From Beroe forskalii (taxonomy: Eukaryota; Ctenophora; Nuda; Beroida; Beroidae): a stretch of 64,000 bases of DNA. Made by a program: the position numbers and the translations under genes. The DNA lies in assembly GCA_011033025.1 (NCBI GenBank), contig WFMF01000215.1, forward strand, positions 1-64,000, in the 5' to 3' direction. The notes under the pieces are model-generated. The model was not told where the DNA came from and did no database searches. It was given only the letters and a program-made list of their open reading frames with translations. This document shows positions 34,282 to 46,400 of the stretch, piece by piece (within the stretch, counting starts at the first letter, position 1; each line of letters starts with the position of its first letter).

Positions 34282-36779
34282 ATGGATCTACAAGGCACAG
34301 GATTCATGTCGGCATATCGTCTAGCACGACGAGATAAACTAAAGCCAGAAATAGCTACCATGACCTCTGAAGAAACGGGTCATGTGAAAAGAATCGAGAG
34401 ACCCAGTGCTTGGAGAATAGCTCGAGATTTCAAGAGCATCATAGCAAAAGCAAGGAAGAGGAGGGTGGGAGATGGAATGAGGCAAGGGTCAAATGCAGGG
34501 AATAGCAGTGCAGTAGCTGGAGATAACATGGAACATGAACATGAGGCTTTGGGAGTGAAGAGGAATAACAATGACGGAGGGTTTAACTTAGAATCACAAG
34601 GAGACGAGGAATTTACTGAGGCAGGTCAAGGAGATGAGGAATTTACTGAGGCGGATACCAGTGGATCTGGAGCAAACACGGGACATGAGGGAGATGGGTT
34701 TAGATTGGGGGAGAAGAAGACTAAAGAAGTAAAGTTTAACTTGGAAACGCAATCGAAGACTGAACCGAAAAGAGAGGAGGGAGATGAGACTGATGGACCC
34801 CGTGGTATTGGTGCAGGAATGCTGGCAAGCATCCTGGAAACAGACTTCCTCACCATTGAAAGACTACCAAAACACGTACAAAACCAGCTCCTCCTCCAGT
34901 TCGACAAGAGACCCTACTTCACCTCTTGGGTGGTAGCTGTTAACATCCTCATTATGGTAATCACCCTCCTATCCCACCCCATGGCCCCCCTGGGGTACCA
35001 GGACAGGTTGGTAACCGACCAGTTACTCCGCCACAACCTGGCCTACGAGACAGTGGGCTACAACCAGTCCACTAACTTCTGGGTGGGTCCTGACTACCAG
35101 AGCCTTATCCACCTGGGGGCAAAGTACTCCCCTTGCATGAGGAAGGATGCGGGGTATGAGGCAGCTCTGGAGTCTGACAGAGCAGCAGAAGATGGTACAG
35201 GGTGCTGCATCAGACGAGATCTTAATGTCTGCTGGCAAAGTGTCAAGATCCAGTGCACCTCAGCCTTTGTTAGTTTTAAAGAGGGCGTGGTGTGTGGGTT
35301 GAGCAGGGAGGGGTGTAATAACAGAGCTTACAACGACCCCTCCTTGTGGACAGGACCCTTCTCAACGTGGCCCAACTGTCCCATGACGCGAGCAGAGCAG
35401 GACCAGTTGCCAGATACCCCAGAAAACCAGCATTTGAAGTGTGAGGTGTCCACGAGACCCTGTTGTCTGGGAATTCAGGGGCAGTGTGTGCTGCTTTCAC
35501 AGGAGGAGTGTGAACTTAAACAAGGGTTCTTTCATCCCAACCACACTCTCTGTTCTCAGGTAGAGGGAAATGCAATGCAATGCAATGCCCAGTTTGCAGA
35601 ATCTGTTTGTATCGATAAGATTAAGATTGACTATGATGAAACTCAAGCCTACTCTTAGGCAGAAGTTAAAACTTCTAGTTCTATCTGATGGGGCAAATTT
35701 TACGTCTTATCGAGTTTGTTGCAGGTTCAGTGCCTTCATGACATATGCGGGTTGTCGGGTTTTCTTTTCCCCGATTCTCCGGACCAGATATACAGAGCTC
35801 TGATGGCAGTTTTCATGCACGCTGGAATACTGCACCTCCTCATTTCTACTGTCTTCCACCTCACCATACTTAGGTAAGTGCTGCCGCTGGATAAGATCTC
35901 AAAAGTTATACATTTACATGACGTTTTTACACTGTAGTAATGTACAGTGTACATGATGTAGAAATGTACAATGTACATTGTGTTATATGTACATTTTACA
36001 CTTACGGCATCTTTTTAGTCTCTCCACTCACATCTCTACAGCTCCTCTAATTGCACTAACAACTCAAGACCTCCATTCTAAATCTAACCAACTTCACTGT
36101 CGTCACTCACATCACTATTCTTCAGAACACTCACTTCCGTACACTCACTTCAGCAGTGTATGTACCACCTACAGAGCTCTCTTACTAGCTCACTAACAGC
36201 TCTCAGAGCTGTGTTACAGTTAACCCCCCCTACCCTCCCAGAGACACAGAAAAGCTGGTAGGGTGGTGGCGGGCAGCTACCATCTACCTGGTGAGTGGTG
36301 TCTGTGGCTACCTCCTCTCTTCCATCCTCATCCCCTACCAACCAGAGGTGGGAGCCTCCGGGGCCATCTACGGCATCCTAGCCACCCAACTCTCTGAGCT
36401 GCTCGTCAACTGGGGCATCTACAGGAGACCCTGGTTAGAACTGGGGAAGTTAACTGTGCTCATGGTAGGGCTGTTTGGGGTGGGTCTCCTGCCATGGATA
36501 GATAACTTCGCTCATATTGGGGGCTTCATCTTCGGACTACTAGTATCTTTCACTGTGGTGCCTCATGTTAACTTCAATAACAGAGACAGGGTCGCTAAAC
36601 TCACTGTCAAAGTGGTGTCTGGGGTAACTGCAGGGGTGTTGTTTGTGGTGCTGTTTGTGGTGTTCTATTTGGTGGATATCCCAGTCTGTGAGACGTGTGG
36701 GTATCTGAACTGTATCCCCATCAGTGATTCCTTCTGCCAGGACTCACTCATGACAGTGAGACCTAGAATCAGGACCTGA
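34282..36779 (+). CDS. iRhom-like rhomboid with intact Ser/His pair
   Basis: Three exons (34282-35559, 35725-35873, 36242-36779) give 654 residues in phase. The layout is that of iRhoms (RHBDF): a long basic/acidic cytoplasmic N-terminus with a tandem GDEEFTEA repeat, first membrane segment (about 214-233, VVAVNILIMVITLL), a Cys-rich lumenal iRhom homology domain (about 260-426), then a rhomboid core. The core follows iRhoms closely (HAGILHLLISTVF, LTILRDTEKLVGW, GLLPWIDNFAH, a Cys-rich CETCGYLNCIP tail). However, the active-site motif reads GASG (Ser515) and NFAHIGG (His567), with spacing as in active rhomboid proteases. Vertebrate iRhoms have GPAG there and are inactive. The helix-2 Asn used by many active rhomboids is replaced here by Ser (HLLIS), as in iRhoms. 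Family roles are ER export of ADAM17 and growth-factor ligand control; whether this one cleaves is open. Confidence 0.9.
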
Positions 36780-36835
36780 GTGATTCCTTCTGTCAGGACT
36801 CACTCATGACAGTGAGACCTAGAATCAGAACCTGA
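36724..36835 (+). repeat. 56-bp tandem duplication across the iRhom stop codon
   Basis: Copy 1 (36724-36779) encodes the last 18 codons plus TGA. Copy 2 (36780-36835) begins directly after the stop, with two mismatches. Fifty-six is not a multiple of three, but the stop closes the first copy, so the protein is not extended. Confidence 0.85.
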
Positions 36836-37490
36836 GGAAAACAAGCAGGAGCTGGAATTCCAAGAAATCATGATCCGGGCTGAAAATATGGACTGCAATG
36901 AAAGGAACAGCAGTATAATAGAGATAATCATGAGGAAACCATGAGTTAAAAAATGTTGTTACCTATTACGCACACATTGTGCTAAAAGGATAAAGATAAA
37001 AGGAGACCTGAAAACCAGAATTGAATTGGAGTTTATCATGAAATTGAAATAATTTTCAAACATTACAGTTTACATTATCAACGAAATAGGGAAGTAAGCC
37101 CTTTTAGTGAGATTTAACTTCTTGTATATTTAGTATTTACTTCAAATTAACTTTCGATACTAATAAACATACCTACTTCGCGAGAAATCAAATCGAAGCG
37201 ATATTCAAATATCTTTCCTCATCTTGATTTAAAAATAAATCGGAATGAATGAAATCGAAGATTTTAAAATGGTTTCTATATTTAAGAAAATAATAATTAT
37301 TGATGTTGATTAATGTTTAAAAGTATATCAGAGCTTGTTTATTTGCTTTTCTTGGGTCGTTATCTTGATGTTGGACCATAATAATTTCATAAATTATGTT
37401 ATTTAAGCTGAAGTACGACCAATTTGAAAATATCCCTTTAAAATCAATAATAAATACCCTTGAATAATAAAATTTCTGCAACAAATAGCA
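36836..37490. other. Spacer between convergent iRhom and SIL1
   Basis: A+T-rich. AATAAA at 37162-37167 on the plus strand is a candidate poly(A) signal for the iRhom gene. No other gene is seen. Confidence 0.45.
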
Positions 37491-40400
37491 TCATGAGTTA
37501 AATTCTATTTCTGACAACAGTCTTTTTATTAACTCACTTAGTTCTTCATCTTCAACATCAAATTCCTTATCCAGGGCTTTCAATCTGTCAAATATCTGAA
37601 AGTGAATAAGCGCTGTAGGAAAGATAATAAGCATGGAAAATACGAAATAAAAGATGCTGCGTTACCTTATCAGTTAAATCAGATGTCACATGGCGTGCTG
37701 TGTTAACTTACCACAAGCGATGCATGAACTTACCACACGTGACTAACCACACGTGATGTGTGAACTTACCACACGTGATGTGTTAACTTACCACACGTGA
37801 TGTGTGAACTTACCACACGTGATGTGTTAACTTACCACACGTGCTGTGTGAACTTACCACACGTGCTGTGTGAACTTACCACACGTGATGTGTTAACTTA
37901 CCACATTTGCAGTGCTGGCACCACACCAGTGCCGTATTCTGCTGTAAAACATGACCACCTCCCGTATCACATCGTAGTCTGAGCTGCTGTGTAACATCTG
38001 AGATACTTTACTACACAGGGCATCACTCTCAGCCTTCATACTCTGCTCAGCTGTGTTGGAGTTCATCTGTGGGAGGGAATTTATAGCAAATAGAGAGTGA
38101 AGAGGATTAGGGAATAGGGGGAATAGGGAGTGAAGGAGATTAGGGAGGAGAGGGAATCATAAAGAATGGAGGGAATTAAGAGAGTAGGGTATAAGCTAGT
38201 TTATGGGTATAATGAGGGTATTCAATGAGTTCCAAGTTGTTGATTGCAGTGAACTGACGTTACTCAGACCAAAAAGAATGTTAACCTATCCTATTTTTAA
38301 GAACCGAGGTTGACTCCCCAAATCCTATGTAAAAGCATTGTTTCACGAAGCAATTAGATCAACCCTAGCACCAAAGCACCCCCTCTGGCCTCTCACCTAC
38401 GTGCACATTTGCAGAATTTTTTTGTAGACCCTCTTCTGTAGAGCAGGGAGAAAGTTCCGCAGGAGTTAGGCGGAGAGACCCCCTACCACTGAACCAGCCA
38501 AATCAAACTAAATTTTTCGATCAAACTAAATTTTTAGCACCAAGGAACGCCCCCTCCGCGTGTATTTCAGCCACTCAGCCAGCCCCCATACCTGCGTATC
38601 CATCTGCAGCAGGTCGTTGTATAACGACACTACGACCCTCTGCAGGGCAGGGAGGGAAGTCTGTGTGAGTTTACTGGAGAGGATGGAGTAGGAGGAGAGA
38701 TCGGAGAAGGTCTGCAGGGCAGCAGGCAGGTTCCTCATTATGGCACTGATACAGAACACCGTGCTCTTAGCCACCTTGTCACCCTGGGACGGTACGCGGG
38801 ACACCAGAAAACTCAGGTAACCTGTGGAGCACGGAGTAAGTTGTGGAGATTTTACCATGAAATAGCGCTAAAAAGAAAATAACTGAGACTGAGGACTCGG
38901 CCAGATTCCTCAAAGTCAAATGTTTAGTGTCACACAGTATCAAAACCAGTGAGAATTTGTTTATTTATCCCAATATTAATTGACTCCTTTTTGGAGTACT
39001 TTCTCAAGTGGTGAAGTAATAGCATGTCTCCGTGAGATATAGCACCTTTATAATGAGCATTAAGCAGCTGTGCTCTTTAGGGCTTTTTAGCTTTCATGTT
39101 AGGTCACATTGACGTATCCTTTTAAAATAGCACAAATGGATACTATTCAGTATTCACCTATTTCAGTTCTCGAGAATATTGAATAAAAGTGGGTGCCTTT
39201 GTTCAATCTGTACAAAAAGATTGAAACCGCTTGTTATTTCGTTATGTTGCTATTTCCATTGGTATTTGCGTATTGAATATGGTTTTAATCACTCTGACAC
39301 CGTTTCGCAGAACAACTGACACCACTTTAGACGTGACAACAGGCCAATCTTGACATCAGATAAAAGATGTCAAAGATAAAAGAAATTCCCTCTGAAGGAA
39401 ACAGACCCAGAGTGAATTATAGTCTGAGTGAAGTCTTAACATACTAACACATCAGTAGTAGTACCTGACTCAACGCAGTGTTTCTGTACGGTTGGGTTGC
39501 TTTGGGCTGCGGATGAGACAACCCTCAGTGCAGCTAAGTAAACTTCCTCGTTCGTGTGGTGTAGGAGGGAGCCCACAACACCCATCCAGCCCTCCGACAC
39601 CAGCAGCATGCCGTTGTCGTACTGAAAACGGGTTAGAGCGTTACGATCCATATAATAGAATCAAAAAGTCACAACCTTCCCTATTGCGAAGTGTAAACAA
39701 TCAAAATTTCATTTTTTGTATTGTACGTGAAATGAGTTCAATACCAGCCAGCATTTAATGTTAATTGGTATTTAACTCTTTTGATGCAGTCACCAATACC
39801 AAACAACTAAAATTGATTGGCTAAATAACTTGGGGTCAATAAAATGATTTCGAACTATTATCCCTAAAAGAGAGGAATATCAACCTTTTTACATCCATTA
39901 TATCAAGTTACCAAGAAATATTGGCTATATTATAATTTGCCTCCAGCGCTGATTTTTAGATTTTTGTCTACGTTATAATATCGATCAACAGCAGTTTTCA
40001 TAGCCCCAATTTCTAGGGGGACGGCGACAATAGGGCGATGAAAAGCAGAAAAACGCGACGAAAAGCGCGAAAACGCGACGAAAAGCGTGAAAACGCGACG
40101 AAAAGCGCCAGAATAATGTCAAACAGAAAATGTCGCCGTACCCCAAGAACAGGGAGGTATCCATATCTTGGTGACTGATCTCAGGGTTTAAAAACCGAAC
40201 AAATGTCATGGTACAGGTCTACTATCCTTTGACGTTTCCCTTAACCGGCTAGACTACTTTTTGTTCAATCATTTACTTGTGTTTGAGAAATGAATGTCTG
40301 GATTTACCTATTATTTACATAGAATATGGCTGGAATACTTTCTTACCATGAACCACCAATTAAATCAGTTCAGCGTCGTCATGTAACCACTTACGACCCG

Positions 40401-43400
40401 GACCATGACAAAAATCAAAATCAACGAAGACCGAAAATTCAAACAACCTCCCTTGCTATAGGGAACGGAATTAGTTGGGTTTAAAAACAGCAACTTTCCC
40501 TGGCAATCACCTTATGAGCAAGGATTTCTTGACTTGAACAGCAACCTTCCCTTGCTATTACCTCGTGAGCAAGGAAATAAGTTGCAACAACGACCTTCCT
40601 TAGCAGACCTTTTCAGCAAATGAATTTGCTGGGAATTCCCTTACCTTGTGAGCGAGATCCTCCACATTCTCGAGCAGTATAAGGATTGAGGGAATATCAG
40701 AGTGGCTGGTGCCATTGAGTCGCGTCACGGCCTCCTTCAGCAACTGACCTTCCGTTTTTATCTCCATGTCTGGCATCATCCTGAAGCACATTTTTATTGG
40801 CCTTGAAAATAAATCATTTCAATTTCATTTAAATATGCTAATATGTTTTGCCGATCTATGACTGAATGGTTCCTTCAAAATATATTAGATTTTGATTCAA
40901 TGAAATCAGTTTATTTAGATATGATTTGCTAACGATGCCGAACGATGATTTCTTCAAAGTGTAACTTTTGATTAACTTTTTAAATCGTGATGCATTCATC
41001 GCGTGAATAATGTTTGTGCCGCCGTATACAATTGAATTTGAGCTTGCCAAGAAATTATCAAGAGAAACTAAGGCTGAGGCCTAAGCTGGGCTAAGTCGCG
41101 CCGTTGCTATGGATACAGATATTCTGCACGTGCATATTATGATCAGTTCTATGCGAGTGCTTTCTGATACGTTGTTGATTGCTGCGTTTTAGCGTTCGAG
41201 AGAACGACGTGTTCAATGTTTTCATTTGAAATTCAAGATCTGGAAATAGAGAACGGGTATGGCTGGCATCGTGGAGGCTATTTCCGTGACATTACAGTCA
41301 CGCTGAGTACCTCAACGTGAATGCTAATGTCAGTGAAAATTTTGTCCGTGAAATTTTGGCCGGTATTTCCTCTTAAACTTTCTAAGTTGAGGACACAAAA
41401 TTTTTGAATTCATCTCTAAATAATAAAATTTTTAGGGAAATTATACTTCTTTTTCAATTTCACGCTTAGTACCTGCAATATGGAAATTTAACGTATTTAT
41501 GAGCGAAAAATATTGAAAAAATCTTCAACTCAACTTCAAATCGTGGAATAAAAATGGAAAAAAAACCGAGCTGATATTTCGAATTTTTTCCCTCTCCAAT
41601 TGCGTTTTTGTTTTACAAAAAGGCAAATGAGAGGGTTAGCAGAGATCGTGTATTTTGAGAGGATCGTGTCGACAAGAATTAGGACGATGTGTATACTACC
41701 TTTATCCGTACTGTTAATTCTGAAAAGGACCCGGAAAATTTGAGGGAGATATGTCCACAAATTTTGAGGGAGATGTCCACAATTTTGAGGGAGATGTCCA
41801 CATATTTGAGGGAGATTTCGTCAACAATGGTACCATCAGGTGGAGTTGCGTAGCAACCTTAATTGCGCGCGCAGTTGCGCGCAATTCACTCCGCAAGATC
41901 AAGATGGATGTACATATCGACCAGTTTTGTGCGCGGCGCTGCAGCTAAATATCATGCGTGGTGCGCGCAAGTTACCCTTACTAGGGGAGCTTGCCGCGCA
42001 CTCTGTGCGTGAAACCATGGTTCTGGTTAGGGCAACGCGGAGGTTTTAGCGAGCCGATCAAATTGTTAGCTAAAATTTAATTTAAATTTTAGCTAACAAT
42101 TTGATCGGCTAGCTTAAGCTTAACCTCCGCGTTGCCCTAACCAGAACCATGGTTTCGCGCTCCAAGTGCACATTTTACCAATGTTTGAAAAACGAGAAAT
42201 TTTATTAAAAAATTTGTGGAGGAAAAACAAATTAACACATTTTGAAAATGATGGAATTGAATCATCAATGCACGTGCAACCTTTAATTTTAAATGGGAGA
42301 GGGAAATTTAAGCGCTCGCCGAAGTTGGAGAAAACGAGCGCAATTCTTGTTGTTGAAATTTGAAGTAGCTGGATCGAGCGTGAATATTAATGTGCGTGAA
42401 TTCTTAGGACCTTAGGTCCGTGAAACAAAAGTGTTTAATTATGTCCGATAAGGTAATATACATAATATTTAGTACTGCTGCGGTAAATATTTATTTACTT
42501 TTTGATCCCTTTACTTGGTAAATTAAAAATTCATGGTTTAAAGGCTATACTGTTTCGTTTGAACATGGGTTTTCAACCACCTGTCTCCCCTCGAACGGTC
42601 CGTTTAAAACTTTAAAACACTACTTTATGCAATTGAATTTGAGCTCATGATGATTAATGTCATGAATTAATCAAAAATTCCGCAAAGACTCTTTTTAGAC
42701 TTGGTACCTTTGATTCGAGGATGACGTTCACAGTACTATCATTTTGTCTATTCTTCCTATCAAAAGTTAATACGGGAGAGAGACGATTTCGGTTTCGAAG
42801 AATCTTCTGTGATTTGGTTAGCTCATCACTTTCTCGGTCCGGATAGTTATGAAACTCGGGGTCGAGCCCTAAAAATAAACAGCGGATGATGATTGCGCTC
42901 AGATACTTTTCTGATCCCGGTTTCCAAAATGGTGTCTCGGAAGTAATCGGTGTGTCACAGCCCGCAGTATCGCGAACTGTGAAATATGTAACTGATAAAA
43001 ACGTGATTTTGACCAAGCAGTTCTTGCTTGGTAGGCCACTTAGCGCTCCCCTTACTGCTTGGGAGCAGTGGACGGATGCCTTATCAAGGTCCAAGGTCCC
43101 AGACAATACAATCCGATTCAGTTTTACCCGGGCGGGAAGAAATTTCATTGCTTCAATATGGAATATGTGTTGTCAATGGAAATAATTTGTTAATCGGCGA
43201 TTATGCTTTGATTGTGTTTTTTAAAATTTCTCGCGTCCTAAGAAATCTTGCAATATGCAAGCCTTGCAATTTGAAAATCTTGCAATATGCAAATCTTGCA
43301 GTATGCAAATCTTGCAATATGCAAGAATAAAACATTTAAAAAAAAAACATCGAAGCAAATATTTGTTATTTAACTTCGTATCTTTTGTAAGGATGGCGTT

Positions 43401-46400
43401 GCAGAGTGCAGTTTTGTCCCTGATTCTCACCACACTTTTCATAGCACCAGGTTCAGTGCACTGTCAGAGCCCTGTTACTGAGATCAAGTACAGACGGTAT
43501 GGCAATTACATGAATGAGTCAACTTCCATGCCACCTACCAATATAACCACTCCATCTTCTGAGAAGGAGAGTAGTGTTAGTTCAGGGCACATCAACTCGC
43601 TCAATGACTTTTGCATCAACAACCAAGTGGAGGTATCCTACCCTCCTTCCTCATTGATTTACTCCTTCAGAATCCCCAGACTACAGGACTGTGCTCGGTA
43701 CTGCAGTTCTATATACCGGTGTGAAGCGATCCTCTACCACTTCATCTTCAGGAAGTGTGATCTTCTGAAGCGAAGCAGACTCAATATCCGGAAGACTGAG
43801 ATAAGCAACCCGAATATTGCCTTCGCTACCACCGATTGTTTGGACTGCACTGGGCAAATTAATGATGTAATTGAAAAGAATAGCGCGGGGTTTTTGATAA
43901 AAACGGTCAGAAAATGCCTATCAGTTGGACCCAAATTAGTTAATTCTACGGCTGACAGCTACCAGCTCATATGGACAAGATGTGCAGGTGCCAATCTTTG
44001 GAGGCTCACTAAACTTGAAAGAAGTCCTGGAGATAGGAAGGGTGATGAGTTTTACAGGATAACTACAGCTGATTCAAACTTGGGACTACATTGGATAACG
44101 GAAAAACGATTGGTTTACGCTACTAAGCAATCCGACGGCCCAGATGGAAGATTGCTCGTTAGCAAAAGTACCACCTTCCCAGATTTGATATGCACGTTTA
44201 CAATCCAGGGACGAGTGGAAGAAAAGGAGTACCCGGTGCAACTCCGAACGATTGACAACACCTCGGCAGATTTCTCTTTCCAAGCCGTCTCCTTCACTCC
44301 CCCACTGACGAAGCAAGGATGTCACCCAGGGCAGTTTGCCGTGAAGCACGCGTTTGTAGTTAACTCGGACAAAGTGCCCTTCTTTCTGCCGGGCAGCGTG
44401 GTAGAGATCCAGTGTAACCCGGGATACGGGGTGAGAGCACAGGGCTACACACCCACACAGCACGTGCAGTGTTCTTGTGGGAGGATGAAGTTACAGCCCT
44501 GCACTAAACCTGAAGACAGGGGTGAAGCTTCTCACGAGGGGCTGTATCTCCTGTTTACTGTCTTACTTTCCTTTACAACCATCATCTTAGCAATATCACT
44601 GCTTCTTAGAAGGTTTAGGGTAAAGTTAAAAGACATTCAAACCGCAGATGGACAAATAGTTACAAATGCAAATACTAACTCATGATTTCTATGAGCACCA
44701 GTGTCCACTGTCCAGCATATTAATTTGTTTTATTGAAGTATAGACAATGGATGAAAAAACTTCTACGAAATTAGCTTTTTGAACGTTAGCACTCAAGTTG
44801 CTGAATAATGATGATCTTTTTCCATTGATTATATTTTAATTGTGGATTCACGCTGATTAAACTCTCAATATGAAATACTCTATCGCTTTTACACTTTAAA
44901 AAACCACAAAGACAAGGTTTTCCTTCCCCAGGCTGCTATTATATTGCGTAGGAAATGACGGAGAATACAAAACTAAAAACAAAACTTGGCGCTTGCTCCC
45001 AATATTTTCTCGTATTAACAAATTACATAAACACCCTGCGCACGTGGGGTGGACACCTTTGCTAGTACTTTGTGCGCAGGTAGCGACGAGTCGCCAATTA
45101 GAACAACGTTCCTGTTCGAAAAACGACAAAAGAGTCAAAATTTCTCCTAAAACTTGCATGGAATCAATAGAGGAAAGTCTCAGCTATCCAGAGATATAAG
45201 GATCATCTGGGAACTCCAATCACAACCTTCGCAATGTCTCATTATGTACAAATGTTGAAAAACGTCGAGTTCCAATTGCGCGTGAACATTGATTGATTGA
45301 CGAGCTTGTGAGGCCTAATTCAAAAAAAGAAGATGGACTTTCAGTGTAAAATAGATTTATCTAGGCATTACAAAAAACCCCATGTCGATAGCTCAAAAAA
45401 TGTAGGAGCCTTAGGGATTGCCAGTCAATTGTTGGAAAAAAGCACACAGTTGTGCTATTTCGTGGGTGGACAAGCGTGGGGTGGACAACGCGCGCGATTT
45501 AAAACGCCAGACTCTTGTTTGCCAAAATAGCGAGAGACCCTTGTCCACCCCACCGTCGTTAACAGTGATACCATTTCAGATTTCCTGCAACTGTGGCAAC
45601 CGGCAGTGATTCGATAAGGAGCGACAAACTTATTCTCGTTTCAATAGTAGTACTGGTGACATTGACAATGAGTATAAAATCGAAGTAGATGCTTTTTGTC
45701 AATTTCATTTTTAAGTTATGTTATCAATAACTACTAACAAGTTATCATATAATATGCGCATATACAGCACACGTCATCACTGGATGGTGATGCAGTGTAG
45801 ATTTAGAATGTAATGTACACCCTTTAGTACATTAAACAGTGTGGCGGTACTTCAGTACAACATTCATGTTTTTCACAAAACTCAATAGCAGGGTGTTAAT
45901 CTCGTGATTGTACACAACTAATTATGCAACTTCTAAGGAGATTTACGCAGTGTTCCTTTATACCCATTATGCACGCTAAAACAGTTACACTTTTTAAAAA
46001 GTGCAACTACAGTGCCAAAAAAGTGGAACTACAGTTGATAATAAAACCATTTTGGCATTGTACTCTGGTGTTTTTCAAAACGTGACCTTACTATAAGAGG
46101 GAGAGGTGTTAGAAATGAACACTGGGGTGAGAGACCGCAGATTTCACACTGAAGGATACAGTAGAGCAGTAGCTGCACTTTTTACAATAGCTCAAATACT
46201 AGACAAGTCAATAACACTACATATTCTCATATTCTTGCTTGAATTATACATAATTACGAAAAATTTACCTTCATGTATTGTCGTTGCATAATTCGGTTTT
46301 GTAACTCGCAAAAACTGCAAACCTTCCATTAAAACCTCGGCCTTCGGCCTCGGTCTTAATGTGTTATTATACCCTCGCGCTTCGCGCTCGGTGCATAATA

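Noticed and set aside
37700..37901. CRISPR-like array
   Set aside because: Units are contiguous tandem copies without unique spacers, in an animal intron; a minisatellite.
37797..37982. Repetitive plus-strand frame (CELTTRDVLTYH units)
   Set aside because: A translation of the 22-bp minisatellite antisense to SIL1.
42660..43148. 162-residue minus-strand frame
   Set aside because: Antisense of the Harbinger-like plus-strand frame, which has the recognisable GVSQPAVSR motif.
43255..43392. Earlier start for the transmembrane PAN protein
   Set aside because: The upstream frame is translated from a 17-bp repeat and would bury the signal peptide that begins at 43393.
45333..45609. Small proteins in the foldback arms (also at 50590-50869)
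   Set aside because: The frames are inverted-repeat copies of each other, overlap in two frames and break in one arm; no evidence of coding.
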